Origin: Flagellimonas alvinocaridis
Lineage (GTDB): Bacteria > Bacteroidota > Bacteroidia > Flavobacteriales > Flavobacteriaceae
Assembly (NCBI RefSeq): GCF_004916895.1
Contig: NZ_SNTZ01000002.1
Span: 248,001-312,000 of the forward strand
Length of the DNA: 64,000 nt
Direction: 5' to 3'
The position numbers and the translations under genes were made by a program. Shown here piece by piece: positions 24,032 to 31,097 of the stretch (position 1 is its first letter; every line of letters starts with the position of its first letter). The notes below the pieces were generated by a model. The model ran no database searches. It saw only the letters and a list, made by a program, of their open reading frames with translations, and was not told where the DNA came from.

Positions 24032-24421
24032 TCATTGCATCACATCAGCCACCAACTTGGTGTCCGTATATTGGGTAAACTTGGTGATCTTTCCGTTTTT
24101 CAGGACATACCGATGGGCAAAATCCGCGGTCATGGATTTTCCCGTTTTGCCATAAGTGCCCTTGTACTGTCCAATGGCAAAGACCGATTCGCCTACATCC
24201 ACATATTCGTCAATGGTTGCGGTCCAAGAGGTCCAGTTCTCCCCAAAATTCTGGAACACGTTTTTGAGAATGGCATCAAACCCAATATGGTGCCCTCCAT
24301 TGGGAAAGCCCTTCATTTGGATCCATTCAATGTCCAGGGCAAATTTTTCCTTTATGGCGTTGGTATCTCCTTTGGAGAAGTCTTGGTACAAATCCTTTAT
24401 GGTTTCAATGTTCGATTTCAT
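24032..24421 (-). CDS. NTF2-like (SnoaL-type) protein
   Basis: A 129-residue cone-shaped alpha+beta barrel protein of the NTF2-like superfamily: IETIKDLYQDFSKGDTNAIKEKFALDIEWIQ helices, then strands GQYKGTYGKTGKSMTADFAHRYVLKNGKITKFTQYTDT. No signal peptide. Family members range from isomerases to binding proteins, so no activity is assigned. Last of three same-strand genes (methyltransferase, NTF2-like, NTF2-like) with 26 bases to its upstream neighbour. Confidence 0.82.
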   Translation of the reverse strand: MKSNIETIKDLYQDFSKGDTNAIKEKFALDIEWIQMKGFPNGGHHIGFDAILKNVFQNFGENWTSWTATIDEYVDVGESVFAIGQYKGTYGKTGKSMTADFAHRYVLKNGKITKFTQYTDTKLVADVMQ

Positions 24422-24447
24422 TCCTTGTAGTATCTCTGCGGTTCGTT

Positions 24448-24825
24448 TTATAGTTTGATGACGTAGGAGGTCATGCTCTTGATCTTTTCGCCTTTGGCCC
24501 CTTTGAACTCATAAAAGTCCGAAAAGGCATACTGCTTTCCGTTCCGCATCACCATGGTCCCGCGTACAGCCCCTTCTTTTCCGTGGCTAAGGATTTGGTC
24601 CAAGATCAATTCCGATATGTTTTCGGTGGTCATTTGTTCCAATGCATCGGCAAATTGCTCTTTTCCCTCTATTTTTCCATTCCCAACAATGGTCCAGACG
24701 ATATCATCCGTTACACTGTCCAGAAGGAATTTCACATTGGCTTTGACAAACGCACTATTGAATTCTTTCAAAAATGCCATTTTGGGAGAGTTTCCGCAGT
24801 TGGGCTTCGAGGTGATTTTTGTCAT
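24448..24825 (-). CDS. Second NTF2-like protein
   Basis: A 125-residue NTF2-like protein. A longer open frame reaches 25104 but that part shadows the methyltransferase gene, so I chose the ATG at 24825 (MTKITSK). Core features are KMAFLKEFNSAFVKANVKFLLDSVTDDIVWTIVGNGKIEGKEQF and a terminal sheet KQYAFSDFYEFKGAKGEKIKSMTSYVIKL. It differs clearly from the adjacent NTF2-like protein, so the pair is not a recent duplication. It is 61 bases downstream of the methyltransferase gene. Confidence 0.8.
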   Translation of the reverse strand: MTKITSKPNCGNSPKMAFLKEFNSAFVKANVKFLLDSVTDDIVWTIVGNGKIEGKEQFADALEQMTTENISELILDQILSHGKEGAVRGTMVMRNGKQYAFSDFYEFKGAKGEKIKSMTSYVIKL

Positions 24826-24886
24826 CCGGCAGGTTTTTGGTCTAAGTTCAGGGTTTCCAGTTTCAAAAAAGAGTGATTTGGTTATT

Positions 24887-25510
24887 TTATTTTTTCCGTC
24901 CCACAAACCGCACCACCGAACCAGTTCCCGAGTGGTAAAGTCCTTCGTTGAGCTCAACTTCCTTTTCCACAAGCTCAATGATTTCATAATCCGTAAAATC
25001 TTGGAGCAATTCTTCCATGGAGAAGAGGCTTTCCAAGTCCCTAGGGCCGCCCACCTTGGGGTTTTTCTCCCGATAGGGCAGATGTTTTTTCCCAAAAGCC
25101 TCAAAAATTACCGTCCCACCCTTGCGTAAATAGGCGCTGAGCAGTTTGTGGTATGTGGACTTAATGGAGGCCGGAAAATGGGCATAGATCAGTACAATGG
25201 CATCAAATTGCCCTTCGGTATATGCAAGGTCGGGTAGTTGCCCCACCTCATAGTTCAAGTATACTTTGTTCTTTTCGGCAAGCTGTAATGCTTTTTTCCG
25301 TCCTTCCGTACTGATGTCGAATGCGGAAACGGTCCAACCCAATTTGGCGGCATACACGGCATTGCGGCCTTCACCCTCAGCGGCAAAGAGGATGCTCCCA
25401 GGCTGAAGCTTTTCCAATTGTTCGCGCAGATACTCATTGGGTTTTTCCCCAAAGGCGTATGCAGTGTTGCTATATCGTGCGTCCCATCGTTTTAACCAAG
25501 GGTCTTTCAT
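24887..25510 (-). CDS. Class I SAM-dependent methyltransferase (TehB-like)
   Basis: A 207-residue methyltransferase. Motif I is [30 protein letters not shown] (AEGEGRNA in place of the usual xxGxGxG), and motif IV is [20 protein letters not shown]. The W-D-x-R-Y-x2-YA-G-xPN opening ([24 protein letters not shown]) is that of the thiopurine/TehB-like detoxifying methyltransferases. Substrate not visible. First gene of a three-gene minus-strand run with two NTF2-like genes. Confidence 0.88.
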   Translation of the reverse strand: MKDPWLKRWDARYSNTAYAFGEKPNEYLREQLEKLQPGSILFAAEGEGRNAVYAAKLGWTVSAFDISTEGRKKALQLAEKNKVYLNYEVGQLPDLAYTEGQFDAIVLIYAHFPASIKSTYHKLLSAYLRKGGTVIFEAFGKKHLPYREKNPKVGGPRDLESLFSMEELLQDFTDYEIIELVEKEVELNEGLYHSGTGSVVRFVGRKK

Positions 25511-25540
25511 ATTGTATGATTTTAAATTTATGACATGGCA

Positions 25541-26434
25541 TTAGTTTGGTGCTACCGGGGTTACGGTATAGCCCAAAGCCTTTAACTGGGGTATCAACCC
25601 ACATTCATACATAAGATGGCTTAACCCTACCACAATAAAACAGTTATTGGTTTGTAGTTTGCTCTCTATAGTTTTCATCCATGCCTTGTTTCTATTGGTC
25701 AAGATCAAAGTATTGGTGCAAGGACGGTTCCATTGGTAATCAATATCCATTTTGGCGTACCAATCCACTTCTCCACAACCATCTTTATTTTTGGATTTTA
25801 TTTTGTCCATGATACCTGCAAGTCTTTTTTTATGGACTCTTTTGGGCATGCCTTCCACATCTTTGTTGATAAGATTGATTTGTTCTTCCGTGGTTTCCAA
25901 TCCCAACAGGGGAATGTTTAGATTTTGGGCCTTGGTGCCTATGTAATCATCCAGGGAAAGATAATTGGCTTCAGTATCTTTTGACAAACAGATTCGTTCT
26001 TTAAAATAGCGGTTCAAGAACACGTGAAGCTCGGTCGGCGTCAATTTGTTGAAGTCCATTTTGCTTGATGCAAAAATACGTTGGACCCATTGTAAATCTT
26101 CTCTGTCCAAGTACTGATTCCACTTGGTTTCCACTTCACGGTGGTTAATGATATCCTCGGCCATTTGCCCAGGTACATTCAGATTTTCCTTTATTAATAG
26201 GTCCGAAGTCGCCAAAAATTCATTGGCTGATGTGAGGGAATCAAAGAACTGTTTTCCAAACGCATGGTGCGTCCCAAACAAATAAGAAGTTTTTTGGGTA
26301 TTGGGGCTGGTAACCTTAAAGAGGAGCGTTTTTATGGGAAAGACACTTCGGGCTGTACCTTTTTTGCCATATGTGGTGGTAACGCATAGCATGGCGCATA
26401 AAAATAAGGCGCTCCAGTTCATTGTATTTGTCAT
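25541..26434 (-). CDS. TraB/GumN family protein
   Basis: A 297-residue exported protein of the TraB/GumN (erythromycin-esterase-like/Tiki) fold. Signal peptide at 1-23. Family marks: SYLFGTHHAFG near residue 47 with the paired His, LGLETTEEQINL, and a closing NNCFIVVGLSHLMYECGLIPQLKALGYTVTPV with the GxxH motif. Eukaryotic relatives are metalloproteases. ATG at 26434 or 26422 could start it. Divergent from the immunophilin fusion. Confidence 0.88.
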   Translation of the reverse strand: MTNTMNWSALFLCAMLCVTTTYGKKGTARSVFPIKTLLFKVTSPNTQKTSYLFGTHHAFGKQFFDSLTSANEFLATSDLLIKENLNVPGQMAEDIINHREVETKWNQYLDREDLQWVQRIFASSKMDFNKLTPTELHVFLNRYFKERICLSKDTEANYLSLDDYIGTKAQNLNIPLLGLETTEEQINLINKDVEGMPKRVHKKRLAGIMDKIKSKNKDGCGEVDWYAKMDIDYQWNRPCTNTLILTNRNKAWMKTIESKLQTNNCFIVVGLSHLMYECGLIPQLKALGYTVTPVAPN

Positions 26435-26548
26435 GTATCAAATTTTCGAAAGAATCTTTACTGAGGTTTTGATGGTTGCATATAGGTATAAAAATACTTT
26501 CTATTTCCCAAAAAACCATCTATTCAAGGTAATGCTCTTTAAAACCCC

Positions 26549-26556
26549 TACCTTTG
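26549..26556 (+). promoter_or_regulatory. -7 promoter element of the immunophilin gene
   Basis: TACCTTTG matches TAnnTTTG exactly, 45 bases before the ATG at 26602. No clear -33 TTTG. Confidence 0.5.
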
Positions 26557-26601
26557 CATCCTTGGAAAATATAACATCCGAATAATTTATAATCAGAAGA
26601 T

Positions 26602-27534
26602 ATGCAAGACGGAATCTACGCGAAATTCAATACCTCCAAAGGTGAAATATTGGTGAAGCTTACTTATGATAAAACCCCGGGTACTGTGGGTAATTTTGTG
26701 GCTTTGGCAGAAGGAAATATGGAAAATTCGGCAAAACCACAAGGTAAACCCTACTATGATGGGTTGAAATTCCACAGAGTTATTGCTGATTTTATGATTC
26801 AAGGAGGCTGTCCGGAAGGTACTGGAACTGGAGACCCTGGGTATAAGTTTGATGATGAGTTTCATCCGGAATTGACCCATGAAGGACCGGGGGTACTTTC
26901 TATGGCCAATGCTGGTCCTGGTACCAATGGGAGCCAATTTTTTATTACCCATGTGGCCACACCTTGGTTGGACAATAAGCATACAGTTTTCGGACATGTG
27001 GAGCATGGACAGGAAGTTGTGGATACCATTGCTCAAGGAGATGCTATTGAAAGTTTGGAAATAGTCAGAGTAGGAGATGCTGCCCAAAATTGGAATGCCA
27101 TTGAGGCTTTCAGGACTTTTGAGGGTGCCCGTGAAAAACGAATTGCGGAAGCTAAAGCCAAGGCAGAAGCGGAGATGGAGGAGTTGGCTGCTGGTTTTGA
27201 CAAGACCGACAGCGGACTACGCTATAAAATTATTCAAAAGGGAAGTGGTGCCAAGCCCCAAAAAGGGAGTACCGTTTCAGTACACTACGAAGGCTGTTTG
27301 TCCAACGGGCAGGTTTTTGATTCTTCCTATAAAAGAAATCAACCTATTGATTTTAGCCTTGGTGTTGGCCAAGTAATTCCTGGATGGGATGAAGGGATAG
27401 GATTGTTGCAGGTAGGTGATAAGGCCAGATTTGTAATACCATCGCACTTGGCGTATGGAAGTGCTGGAGCTGGAGGTGTTATTCCACCAGACGCCACTTT
27501 GATATTTGATGTGGAACTGATGGATGTGAAATAA
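26602..27534 (+). CDS. Dual peptidyl-prolyl isomerase: cyclophilin-FKBP fusion
   Basis: A 310-residue protein that joins two unrelated prolyl isomerase folds. Residues 1-160 are a cyclophilin with [13 protein letters not shown] (catalytic Arg, Phe, Gln) and [24 protein letters not shown] charged helical linker (about 175-198) follows. Residues 205-310 are an FKBP with [18 protein letters not shown] and [25 protein letters not shown], all ligand-pocket residues present. No signal peptide, so cytoplasmic. Chimeric immunophilins of this order are known in flavobacteria. Both sites look active. Confidence 0.95.
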   Translation: MQDGIYAKFNTSKGEILVKLTYDKTPGTVGNFVALAEGNMENSAKPQGKPYYDGLKFHRVIADFMIQGGCPEGTGTGDPGYKFDDEFHPELTHEGPGVLSMANAGPGTNGSQFFITHVATPWLDNKHTVFGHVEHGQEVVDTIAQGDAIESLEIVRVGDAAQNWNAIEAFRTFEGAREKRIAEAKAKAEAEMEELAAGFDKTDSGLRYKIIQKGSGAKPQKGSTVSVHYEGCLSNGQVFDSSYKRNQPIDFSLGVGQVIPGWDEGIGLLQVGDKARFVIPSHLAYGSAGAGGVIPPDATLIFDVELMDVK

Positions 27535-27560
27535 CATGAGTTTAATTCAATGATACTGGA

Positions 27561-27590
27561 AAAGCTTCCTTAAAAAAGGGAGCTTTTTTA
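27561..27590 (+). terminator. Terminator after the immunophilin gene
   Basis: Nine-pair stem AAAGCTTCC (27561-27569) with GGGAGCTTT (27578-27586), then a T run. The stop codon of the minus-strand peptide gene at 27588 lies in its tail. Confidence 0.8.
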
Positions 27591-27671
27591 TTTTGTGCTT
27601 TTGCTACTGATCAACAGTACACCAAAGTTGACAACCAGTAATAGAAGTAAAACGGTAAAGAATGTGCCCAT
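27588..27671 (-). CDS. Tiny membrane peptide, 27 residues
   Basis: ATG-to-TAA frame of 27 codons encoding one hydrophobic helix (MGTFFTVLLLLLVVNFGVLL) and a short basic tail ending SSKSTK. Positions Phe4, Phe5, Asn15 and Ser22 coincide with those of the peptides at 27778-27870 and 7072-7251 when aligned from the Met without gaps. Too small for standard gene calling. The neighbour on the same strand encodes a similar peptide 106 bases upstream. Function unknown; a regulator of a membrane protein is possible. Confidence 0.5.
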   Translation of the reverse strand: MGTFFTVLLLLLVVNFGVLLISSKSTK

Positions 27672-27777
27672 ATTGGATTTTTGTCTTTTTATTGATAACA
27701 ATTCAACGTAAGAAAACCCTACTCTATTGCCTTTAATTTTAAAAACTTACTCTATTCTCCGTTGAGAGTCCCTTATT

Positions 27778-27870
27778 TTAAGAACCCTTTTTGGAACCAA
27801 TGGCACTTACAATGAGCAATAATGCATTGATGATAAAAAGGATGAGGAGTATCCAAAAAAAAGCGGTCAT
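27778..27870 (-). CDS. Tiny membrane peptide, 30 residues
   Basis: ATG-to-TAA frame of 30 codons: one hydrophobic helix starting MTAFFWILLILFIINALLLI and a short basic end (SAIGSKKGS). It is very close to the first 30 residues of the crcB-linked peptide (7072-7251): shared Thr2, Phe4, Phe5, Asn15, Leu19-Ile20, Ser22-Ala23, and a basic Lys/Arg-Lys-Gly near residue 27-29. No promoter could be set with confidence. The 100 bases between the two peptide genes show nothing else. Confidence 0.55.
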   Translation of the reverse strand: MTAFFWILLILFIINALLLIVSAIGSKKGS

Positions 27871-27956
27871 GGTATTTGTTGTTTAATGGTTATGGGGAAC
27901 GGTGTTTTAGAGTAGATAGTAAAAAGAAAAGAGGTTGCGTGGAATTTTTAAAAAAA

Positions 27957-27985
27957 TAAAACCCGGACAATTGTCCGGGTTTTTG
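27957..27985 (-). terminator. Terminator of the cold-shock gene
   Basis: A perfect palindrome AACCCGGACAATTGTCCGGGTT centred near 27971, flanked by A and T runs on both sides. It ends the cold-shock transcript and could act on both strands. Confidence 0.85.
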
Positions 27986-28010
27986 ATCTATAAAAAAGTA
28001 CGTTTATGCC

Positions 28011-28205
28011 TTAATCAATAACTTGCACGTTTACGGCGTTTAATCCTTTTTTACCTTGTTGTAGTTCAAATTCTACAACATCACCTTCTCTAATTTCGTC
28101 GATCAAACCTGAAACGTGTACAAAGTGATCTGTTTCTGAACCTTCTTCAGTGATAAAACCATAACCTTTTGAATCATTGAAGAATTTTACTGTTCCTTTA
28201 CTCAT
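28011..28205 (-). CDS. Cold-shock domain protein
   Basis: A 64-residue single-stranded nucleic-acid chaperone. RNP1 is KGYGFI (13-18) and RNP2 is DHFVHVS (26-32), slightly different from the usual DIFVHFS. The rest (VVEFELQQGKKGLNAVNVQV) completes the five-strand barrel. Ends translation-blocking RNA structure in the cold or stationary phase. Single gene with its own strong terminator and an upstream AT-rich leader. Confidence 0.95.
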   Translation of the reverse strand: MSKGTVKFFNDSKGYGFITEEGSETDHFVHVSGLIDEIREGDVVEFELQQGKKGLNAVNVQVID

Positions 28206-28292
28206 AATAAATACTAAAAAAATTAATTGAGCAGCGAAAGTACATTTAATTTATTGATAATTAGGCTTTTTATGCTTTTTTCTTGTAAATAA

Positions 28293-28931
28293 CTATGCTG
28301 TTGGGTCTGGAGTTAACCGCAAATAAGGCTTAACTTCTTCAACGCCACGGGAAAAGATTTGTTTGGCCTCTTCGGTGGGTATGGCAGGACTTACCACTAC
28401 TTTTTCCCCATTTTTCCAGTTAGCAGGAGTGGCCACTTTGTGGTTTGCCGTTAACTGAAGGGAATCCACGACCCTCAGCAACTCGTAAAAGTTTCTTCCT
28501 GTTGAAGCGGGATAGGTCAATATTAACTTAACTTTTTTGTCAGACCCAATAATGAATACCGAACGAACGGTAAGGGTGTCGTTGGCATTTGGGTGAATCA
28601 TATCATATAGGTCGGATACTTTTCTGTCCTCGTCCGCAATAATAGGAAAATTGACTACTGTTTGCTGTGTTTCGTTGATGTCCTTTATCCATTCCTTGTG
28701 GGATTCGGCACCATCAACACTCAAAGCCATCATTTTAACATTGCGCTTATCAAATTCGTCCTTAAACTTGGCGGCAGTACCCAACTCTGTTGTACAAACC
28801 GGAGTAAAATCGGCAGGGTGGGAGAAAAGAATGCCCCAACCATCACCAAGATAATCGTAAAAGTTCAATGTGCCCTCAGAAGTTACGGCAGTGAAATCAG
28901 GAGCGGTATCGCCCAATCGTAGTGTGGCCAT
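28293..28931 (-). CDS. 1-Cys peroxiredoxin (Prx6 type)
   Basis: A 212-residue cytoplasmic peroxidase that reduces hydrogen peroxide and organic peroxides. The peroxidatic Cys46 lies in HPADFTPVCTTELG. It is the only cysteine in the protein, so resolution must use an external thiol, as in Prx6. The long C-terminal extension (ATPANWKNGEKVVVSPAIPTEEAKQIFSRGVEEVKPYLR) matches that subfamily. Single gene. Confidence 0.94.
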   Translation of the reverse strand: MATLRLGDTAPDFTAVTSEGTLNFYDYLGDGWGILFSHPADFTPVCTTELGTAAKFKDEFDKRNVKMMALSVDGAESHKEWIKDINETQQTVVNFPIIADEDRKVSDLYDMIHPNANDTLTVRSVFIIGSDKKVKLILTYPASTGRNFYELLRVVDSLQLTANHKVATPANWKNGEKVVVSPAIPTEEAKQIFSRGVEEVKPYLRLTPDPTA

Positions 28932-29097
28932 TTGTATTTTGTTTTTAGATTAAAAATAATAGTATCCTACAAAATTAGTAGATAAATTAATTGTTGGTTT
29001 TTCAGCGCGTTAAAAGTGTATTAAAATTCTATGCTGCACTTATACTTTGTAGTCGTGTGATTTGTGTTTGCATGCAAGAGTTCATTATTTTTGATGT

Positions 29098-29640
29098 ATG
29101 GAAAAAGAACAATTGGAACAACTTCGGTATCCCATCGGGCACTATCAGATTCCAGAACCGATCACGCAACAAAATTTGGATGAATGGATTGCTATTTTGG
29201 AATATCTTCCCGAGCGCTTGGCAAATATGGTCAATCCACTTTCCGAGGAACAATTGGAGACTCCTTATCGCCCAGATGGTTGGACGGTGAGGCAGTTGAT
29301 ACACCATATTTCGGATAGTCACCATCATAGCTATATTCGATTTAAATGGGCACTTACCGAGGACAATCCGTTGATCAAGCCTTATGATGAGAAAGCTTGG
29401 GCAGAATTGTTTGATTCCAAGACCGCTCCCATACAAATGTCCTTGGACCACTTAAAAGTGGTACATGCCAAGCTTGTACATCTTTTAAAAGGCCTTACAG
29501 AGGAAGATTTACAATGCAAGTTTACGCACCCCGATGGTAATGAGGAGACAACACTAAAGGAAAACATAGGACGCTATGCATGGCACGGCAGCCATCATTT
29601 TGCCCATATTAAAAATCTTTTGGAACGTCAAGGCTGGTAA
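29098..29640 (+). CDS. YfiT-like metal-dependent hydrolase (DinB superfamily)
   Basis: A 180-residue four-helix-bundle protein of the YfiT/BstA family. The metal triad histidines lie in TVRQLIHHISDSHHHSYIRFKW and in GRYAWHGSHHFAHIK. Opening MEKEQLEQLRYPIGHYQIP is conserved. Bacillus YfiT is a Ni-containing putative hydrolase; other relatives are bacillithiol transferases, so thiol transfer is an alternative. Convergent with the GNAT gene, one base between stops. Confidence 0.87.
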   Translation: MEKEQLEQLRYPIGHYQIPEPITQQNLDEWIAILEYLPERLANMVNPLSEEQLETPYRPDGWTVRQLIHHISDSHHHSYIRFKWALTEDNPLIKPYDEKAWAELFDSKTAPIQMSLDHLKVVHAKLVHLLKGLTEEDLQCKFTHPDGNEETTLKENIGRYAWHGSHHFAHIKNLLERQGW

Positions 29641-29641
29641 A

Positions 29642-30169
29642 TCAAAGTTGTTTTGTCAAAATGTACATGGCTTTTTCTGAAGGTTTTGCCCCAATAATGG
29701 TAAGTTCACTTTCTCTTTTTATTTTGAAGCCATTTTTAAGGTAAAATTGCAAGGGTTTTCCTTTTTGCATGGTATCTAGCCAAACCACTTTCTTTTTTAG
29801 GTCGATGGCTTCTTTTTCGATAAGCTGAAGCACCTTTTTACCCAATCCTTTTCCAGAAAATGCCTTGAGCAGATAGATTTTTTCTGCTTTGAGTGATGTC
29901 TCATCAGGAAATTCATCCACCCCTTTGTTCTTCACCAATTTTACGATGCCAACAATATCCTGACCCATTTTTACAAGGTAATTGGTTACGTTGGGGTCCA
30001 TTAACTCTGCACTTACAATAGTGTTGGTAAAGCCAATGGAAATATAAGGAGTAGGGTCTTCATTTTCCCACAGATGGAGGTAGTGTTCCCGATAAGATTT
30101 TTTCCCAACGGAGATATACGTTTCCAGTGTGGAAGCATCCACGGTCTCCAAAACAACAAGATTGTTCAT
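29642..30169 (-). CDS. GNAT family N-acetyltransferase
   Basis: A 175-residue acetyltransferase. The acetyl-CoA loop is YLLKAFSGKGLGKKVLQL (RxxGxG type), followed by VVWLDTMQKGKPLQFYLKNGFK. The N-terminal half resembles PaiA-type polyamine acetyltransferases (YREHYLHLWENEDPTPYI). Its start overlaps the cupin gene's stop by four bases, so it is the last gene of a coupled minus-strand run (redoxin, cupin, GNAT). Confidence 0.88.
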   Translation of the reverse strand: MNNLVVLETVDASTLETYISVGKKSYREHYLHLWENEDPTPYISIGFTNTIVSAELMDPNVTNYLVKMGQDIVGIVKLVKNKGVDEFPDETSLKAEKIYLLKAFSGKGLGKKVLQLIEKEAIDLKKKVVWLDTMQKGKPLQFYLKNGFKIKRESELTIIGAKPSEKAMYILTKQL

Positions 30170-30489
30170 ATGTCGCTTTCTCCTCCTTCAGGACCATAGA
30201 ATAATACCCATGTGGCAAAATCATCAGTAAAATTTTCAAACCGATGTTTCACTCCTGCAGGCACAAACAAGAAATCCCCAACCGAAAAAGTGGTTCTCTT
30301 TCCATTGTTCAAAAACTCACCACTTCCAGAAATTACTACATACACCTCGTCCCTGGAATGGGGTTGTTGTAGATCGACTTTTTCTGGTTTGTAAATTTCA
30401 ACGGACAGACTGCCGTGCTGAAACAAGGTCAAAAAGCGGGAATTTTTGGTCGATAGTTCTTCCAGGGCCTCTTTTGGACTGATTTTCAT
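30166..30489 (-). CDS. Cupin domain protein
   Basis: A 107-residue single-domain cupin. Motif 1 is HSRDEVYVVISGSGEFLNNG, motif 2 is GDFLFVPAGVKHRFENFTDD; His and Glu ligands for one metal are in place. Function within the superfamily is not set. It directly abuts the redoxin gene upstream (stop and start touching) and overlaps the GNAT gene by four bases, so the three are one operon. Confidence 0.88.
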   Translation of the reverse strand: MKISPKEALEELSTKNSRFLTLFQHGSLSVEIYKPEKVDLQQPHSRDEVYVVISGSGEFLNNGKRTTFSVGDFLFVPAGVKHRFENFTDDFATWVLFYGPEGGESDI

Positions 30490-31044
30490 CTACTTCCATT
30501 TAATATTGCAGCCAATACTAGGCTTCTGATCTATGTTTACTTGCTTCCCGGTTAAAATGGCATCCATGGCATCTTGGAGGTCGGACCCGGTGAGTGGCAA
30601 GCCATTTCCCGGTCTTGAATCGTCCAATTGTCCTCGGTACACCAATTCCAAACCAGAATTGAAAAGATAAAAGTCAGGCGTGCAGGCTGCGTCGTATGCT
30701 TTGGCCACTTCCTGACTTTCATCATAGAGATAAGGAAACGTGTATTCCATTTCCCTGGCATTTTCTTTCATAAGATGCGGGGCATCCTGAGGATAATTAA
30801 CCACATCGTTGCTGGAAATCGCCACAAAACCAATACCATGGGCTTGGTATTGCTTGCCAAGTTTGGATATCATTGGGTTTACATGAATCACAAAGGGGCA
30901 ATGATTGCAAATGAACATGACCACGGTTCCTTTTTCTCCTTTCAAATCTGATAAAGAAAGGATTTTATCAGAAACAGTGTCCCTTAATTTGAAATCTGGA
31001 GCTTTGGTGCCCAGTGGCAACATATTGCTTGGGGTTCTAGCCAT
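30490..31044 (-). CDS. Thioredoxin-like redoxin (AhpC/TSA type)
   Basis: A 184-residue thioredoxin-fold protein without a signal peptide. The redox pair is Cys46/Cys49 in FICNHCPFVIH. Conserved cis-Pro region: AACTPDFYLFNSGLELVYRGQLDDSRPGNG, typical of a widespread redoxin group. A C-terminal SIGCNIKWK holds another conserved Cys. Reductive or peroxidatic role is possible. First gene of the redoxin-cupin-GNAT operon. Confidence 0.9.
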   Translation of the reverse strand: MARTPSNMLPLGTKAPDFKLRDTVSDKILSLSDLKGEKGTVVMFICNHCPFVIHVNPMISKLGKQYQAHGIGFVAISSNDVVNYPQDAPHLMKENAREMEYTFPYLYDESQEVAKAYDAACTPDFYLFNSGLELVYRGQLDDSRPGNGLPLTGSDLQDAMDAILTGKQVNIDQKPSIGCNIKWK

Positions 31045-31097
31045 AATTGTTCATTTTTGGATGACTCTTTCCATTAGTGGATGCACTACAACATCCC

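Noticed and set aside
24826..25104. Longer N-terminus for the second NTF2-like protein
   Set aside because: The extra 93 codons lie over the methyltransferase gene in another frame and have low-complexity, non-NTF2 composition. The ATG at 24825 gives the family length.
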